Assembly (NCBI GenBank): GCA_006218065.1
Contig: VBWE01000029.1
Span: 1-32,492, forward strand
DNA: 32,492 bases
Reading direction: 5' to 3'
Source of the DNA: Bacteroidota bacterium
Lineage (GTDB): Bacteria > Bacteroidota > Bacteroidia > Palsa-965
A program made the position numbers and the translations under genes. Of the stretch, positions 31,078 to 32,492 are shown piece by piece. Position 1 is the first letter of the stretch. Each line of letters opens with the position of its first letter. The notes under the pieces are model-generated. The model was not told the origin of the DNA. It worked only from the letters and a program-made list of their open reading frames with translations, and ran no database searches.

Positions 31078-32492
31078 ATGCAGGTTCCCTACCTGAAATC
31101 CATGCACACCAGGATCGCCTTTATCATCCTTTTCGGATGTATGGCCTTTTCTGCTCCTGCCCAAACCTGGCAACTGCCTTTCAGCGGTAAAATCGATGAA
31201 TTTGACGAGAAAAAGCAGAAAGATGTAGCCCTGGAAGGCGCTGTGATTACGCTTTACAAAGGCAGCAGCCTGCTCAACCAGATGATCACCCCGAGCAACG
31301 GCAAATTCAAATTTTCACTCGACGCGAATGCCGATTATACCGTAACAGTTACCAAAGCCGGTTATATCACCAAGAAATTCGCGATTAATACCGGTGGTGT
31401 TTCCGATGAGCGCGGGGGTTTCGGCTTCGGCGGATTTGATATCGGCGTGGGCCTGTTCCGGACCTATCCCGGCCTGGATTATTCCTGCCTCGGCAACCCG
31501 ATCGCGAAGATTTCCTACAACCCGGCAAAAGATGTCGAGGATTTCGATTACGACCGTGAATATACCGCGAAGATCCAGCAGTGTATCGAGCAACTGAAAG
31601 AACTCGAACGCCAGGCCCGGCTCAAAGAACGCCAGTACAACGAGGCCATGGATCGCGCAAATAAAGCCTTCGGCAATAAGCAATACGAGCCCGCCAAGGT
31701 AGCCTACCAGGAAGCGCTGAACATCAAGGCGAATGATCAGCCCGCCATGGACGGCATTAAAAAATGCGACGAAGCCATTGCCCTCCTCGGTAAAGCCTCT
31801 GCGCTCGAAAATGAATACAAAAACGCAATGGCGCGCGGCACAACCGCCATGGGCGGGAAGAATTACGATGATGCGATTACCGCGTTCAACGATGCGCTCC
31901 GCGTAAAAGCGAACGATCCCACGGCAGTAGCCAAACTCAAAGAAGCCACCGACGCTAAAAACGCCGCCGCCGTGAACGCCGCCAAAGAAGCATCCTACAA
32001 GGCCGCGATGGATAAAGCAAACGGGCTTTTCGGGCAGGCGAAATACGAAGACGCCAAATCAGCATACAAAGAAGCCCTGGGCCACAAGCCCGGCGACCAG
32101 CCCGCTACCGACGGTGTAAATAAATGTGACGCGGAACTGAAGAAAATCGCCGACAAGGATAAACTCGATGCGGATTACAAAGCAGCGATGGACAAGGCCA
32201 GCGGGCTTTTCGGTCAGCAGAAATTTGCGGAAGCGAAAACGGCGTACCAAACGGCGCTCGGCATCAAAACAGGCGATGCACCGGCTACGGAAGGCATCCG
32301 CAAATGCGATGAAGAACTGAGGAAAATCGCAGATAAAGACAAACTCGAAGCGGATTACAAAGCGGCGATGGACAAGGCCAGCGGGCTTTTCGGCCAGCAG
32401 AAATTTGCGGAAGCGAAAACATCCTACCAGGCTGCGCTCGGTTTTAAATCGGGCGATCAGCCGGCTACCGACGGCGTAAATAAATGCGACGC
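31078..32492 (+). CDS. Large secreted TPR-repeat protein, 5' part
   Basis: The frame is open to the window's right edge (at least 471 codons). A signal peptide lies at about residues 9-29 (MHTRIAFIILFGCMAFSAPAQ); the ATG at 31102 is therefore as likely a start as 31078. Residues of about 36-120 resemble a carboxypeptidase regulatory-like or peptidase-associated beta domain (VALEGAVITLYKGSSLLNQM; FKFSLDANADYTVTVTKAGY). A basic and Gln-rich coiled segment follows, and from about residue 187 comes a perfect 60-residue repeat with TPR-like helices (YKAAMDKASGLFGQQKFAEA, YQ.AL..K.GD.PA..G..KCD). The protein is probably periplasmic and part of an envelope or secretion scaffold. Its C-terminus is unseen, so an OmpA or other anchor may follow. 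Confidence 0.82.
   Translation, partial: MQVPYLKSMHTRIAFIILFGCMAFSAPAQTWQLPFSGKIDEFDEKKQKDVALEGAVITLYKGSSLLNQMITPSNGKFKFSLDANADYTVTVTKAGYITKKFAINTGGVSDERGGFGFGGFDIGVGLFRTYPGLDYSCLGNPIAKISYNPAKDVEDFDYDREYTAKIQQCIEQLKELERQARLKERQYNEAMDRANKAFGNKQYEPAKVAYQEALNIKANDQPAMDGIKKCDEAIALLGKASALENEYKNAMARGTTAMGGKNYDDAITAFNDALRVKANDPTAVAKLKEATDAKNAAAVNAAKEASYKAAMDKANGLFGQAKYEDAKSAYKEALGHKPGDQPATDGVNKCDAELKKIADKDKLDADYKAAMDKASGLFGQQKFAEAKTAYQTALGIKTGDAPATEGIRKCDEELRKIADKDKLEADYKAAMDKASGLFGQQKFAEAKTSYQAALGFKSGDQPATDGVNKCD
31636..32492 (+). repeat. 180-bp (60-residue) tandem repeat inside the TPR-repeat gene
   Basis: The anchor codons for YxxAM recur at 31636, 31816, 31996, 32176 and 32356, which is exactly 180 bp each time. 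The last two units are nearly identical at the DNA level, whereas the first ones have diverged, so the array is growing or homogenising from its 3' side. The array continues past the window. Confidence 0.92.

Overview
The window looks like a chromosomal segment of a Bacteroidota (Bacteroidetes) bacterium of moderate GC, probably an environmental lineage. I cannot name the genus. The evidence is a set of families typical of the phylum: a GLPGLI protein, SPOR-domain and thrombospondin-3 outer-membrane proteins without lipoprotein sorting genes, a TPR/PD40 propeller protein, and YfbK-type VWA/DUF3520 proteins. Promoter -7 boxes of the Bacteroidetes form TAnnTTTG precede many genes, and purine-rich ribosome binding sites are mostly absent. 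No rRNA, tRNA, CRISPR array or complete insertion sequence was seen.

Layout. 1-1102: the 3' end of a saccharopine dehydrogenase gene and a small antitoxin-like ORF. 1178-2063: two small secreted proteins that share an ISEKG motif and a KKPD C-terminus. 2300-7462: a cell-envelope cluster built by module shuffling from an outer-membrane barrel, TSP3 calcium repeats, SPOR-like modules, Ig-like repeats and an EF-hand. 7876-8592: a LOG-family nucleotide phosphoribohydrolase. 9013-11095: a histidine kinase/response regulator operon. 11283-14939: a polytopic GT-C-like membrane protein, a GLPGLI protein and an OmpA-family protein. 15048-17209: an AT-rich accessory insert with a cytoplasmic trypsin-like protease and a coupled pair of unknown genes, separated by an attC-like palindrome. 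17592-20394: a TPR/PD40 propeller protein, an unknown protein and a lipoprotein. 20760-24816: two tandem VWA/DUF3520 paralogues. 24968-27136: a small membrane protein, a MmcQ/YjbR protein and ornithine aminotransferase. 27298-29564: two translationally coupled secreted paralogues. 29811-30944: a FAD-dependent oxidoreductase, divergent from a large secreted TPR-repeat protein with a strict 60-residue repeat that runs off the window.

The intergenic DNA is unusually rich in palindromic dispersed repeats of at least six families. The most striking is a 240-280 bp element present twice (20419-20696 and 29577-29818). The outer parts of the two copies are inverted relative to each other while the central core keeps the same orientation, as if the core had flipped. 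A regulatory link is also suggested: an identical 16-bp direct-repeat block, TTAACCTTAATTAACC, lies upstream of both the kinase/regulator operon and the GLPGLI gene. Four genes start 4-5 nt after a -7-like box, which suggests leaderless or nearly leaderless mRNAs.
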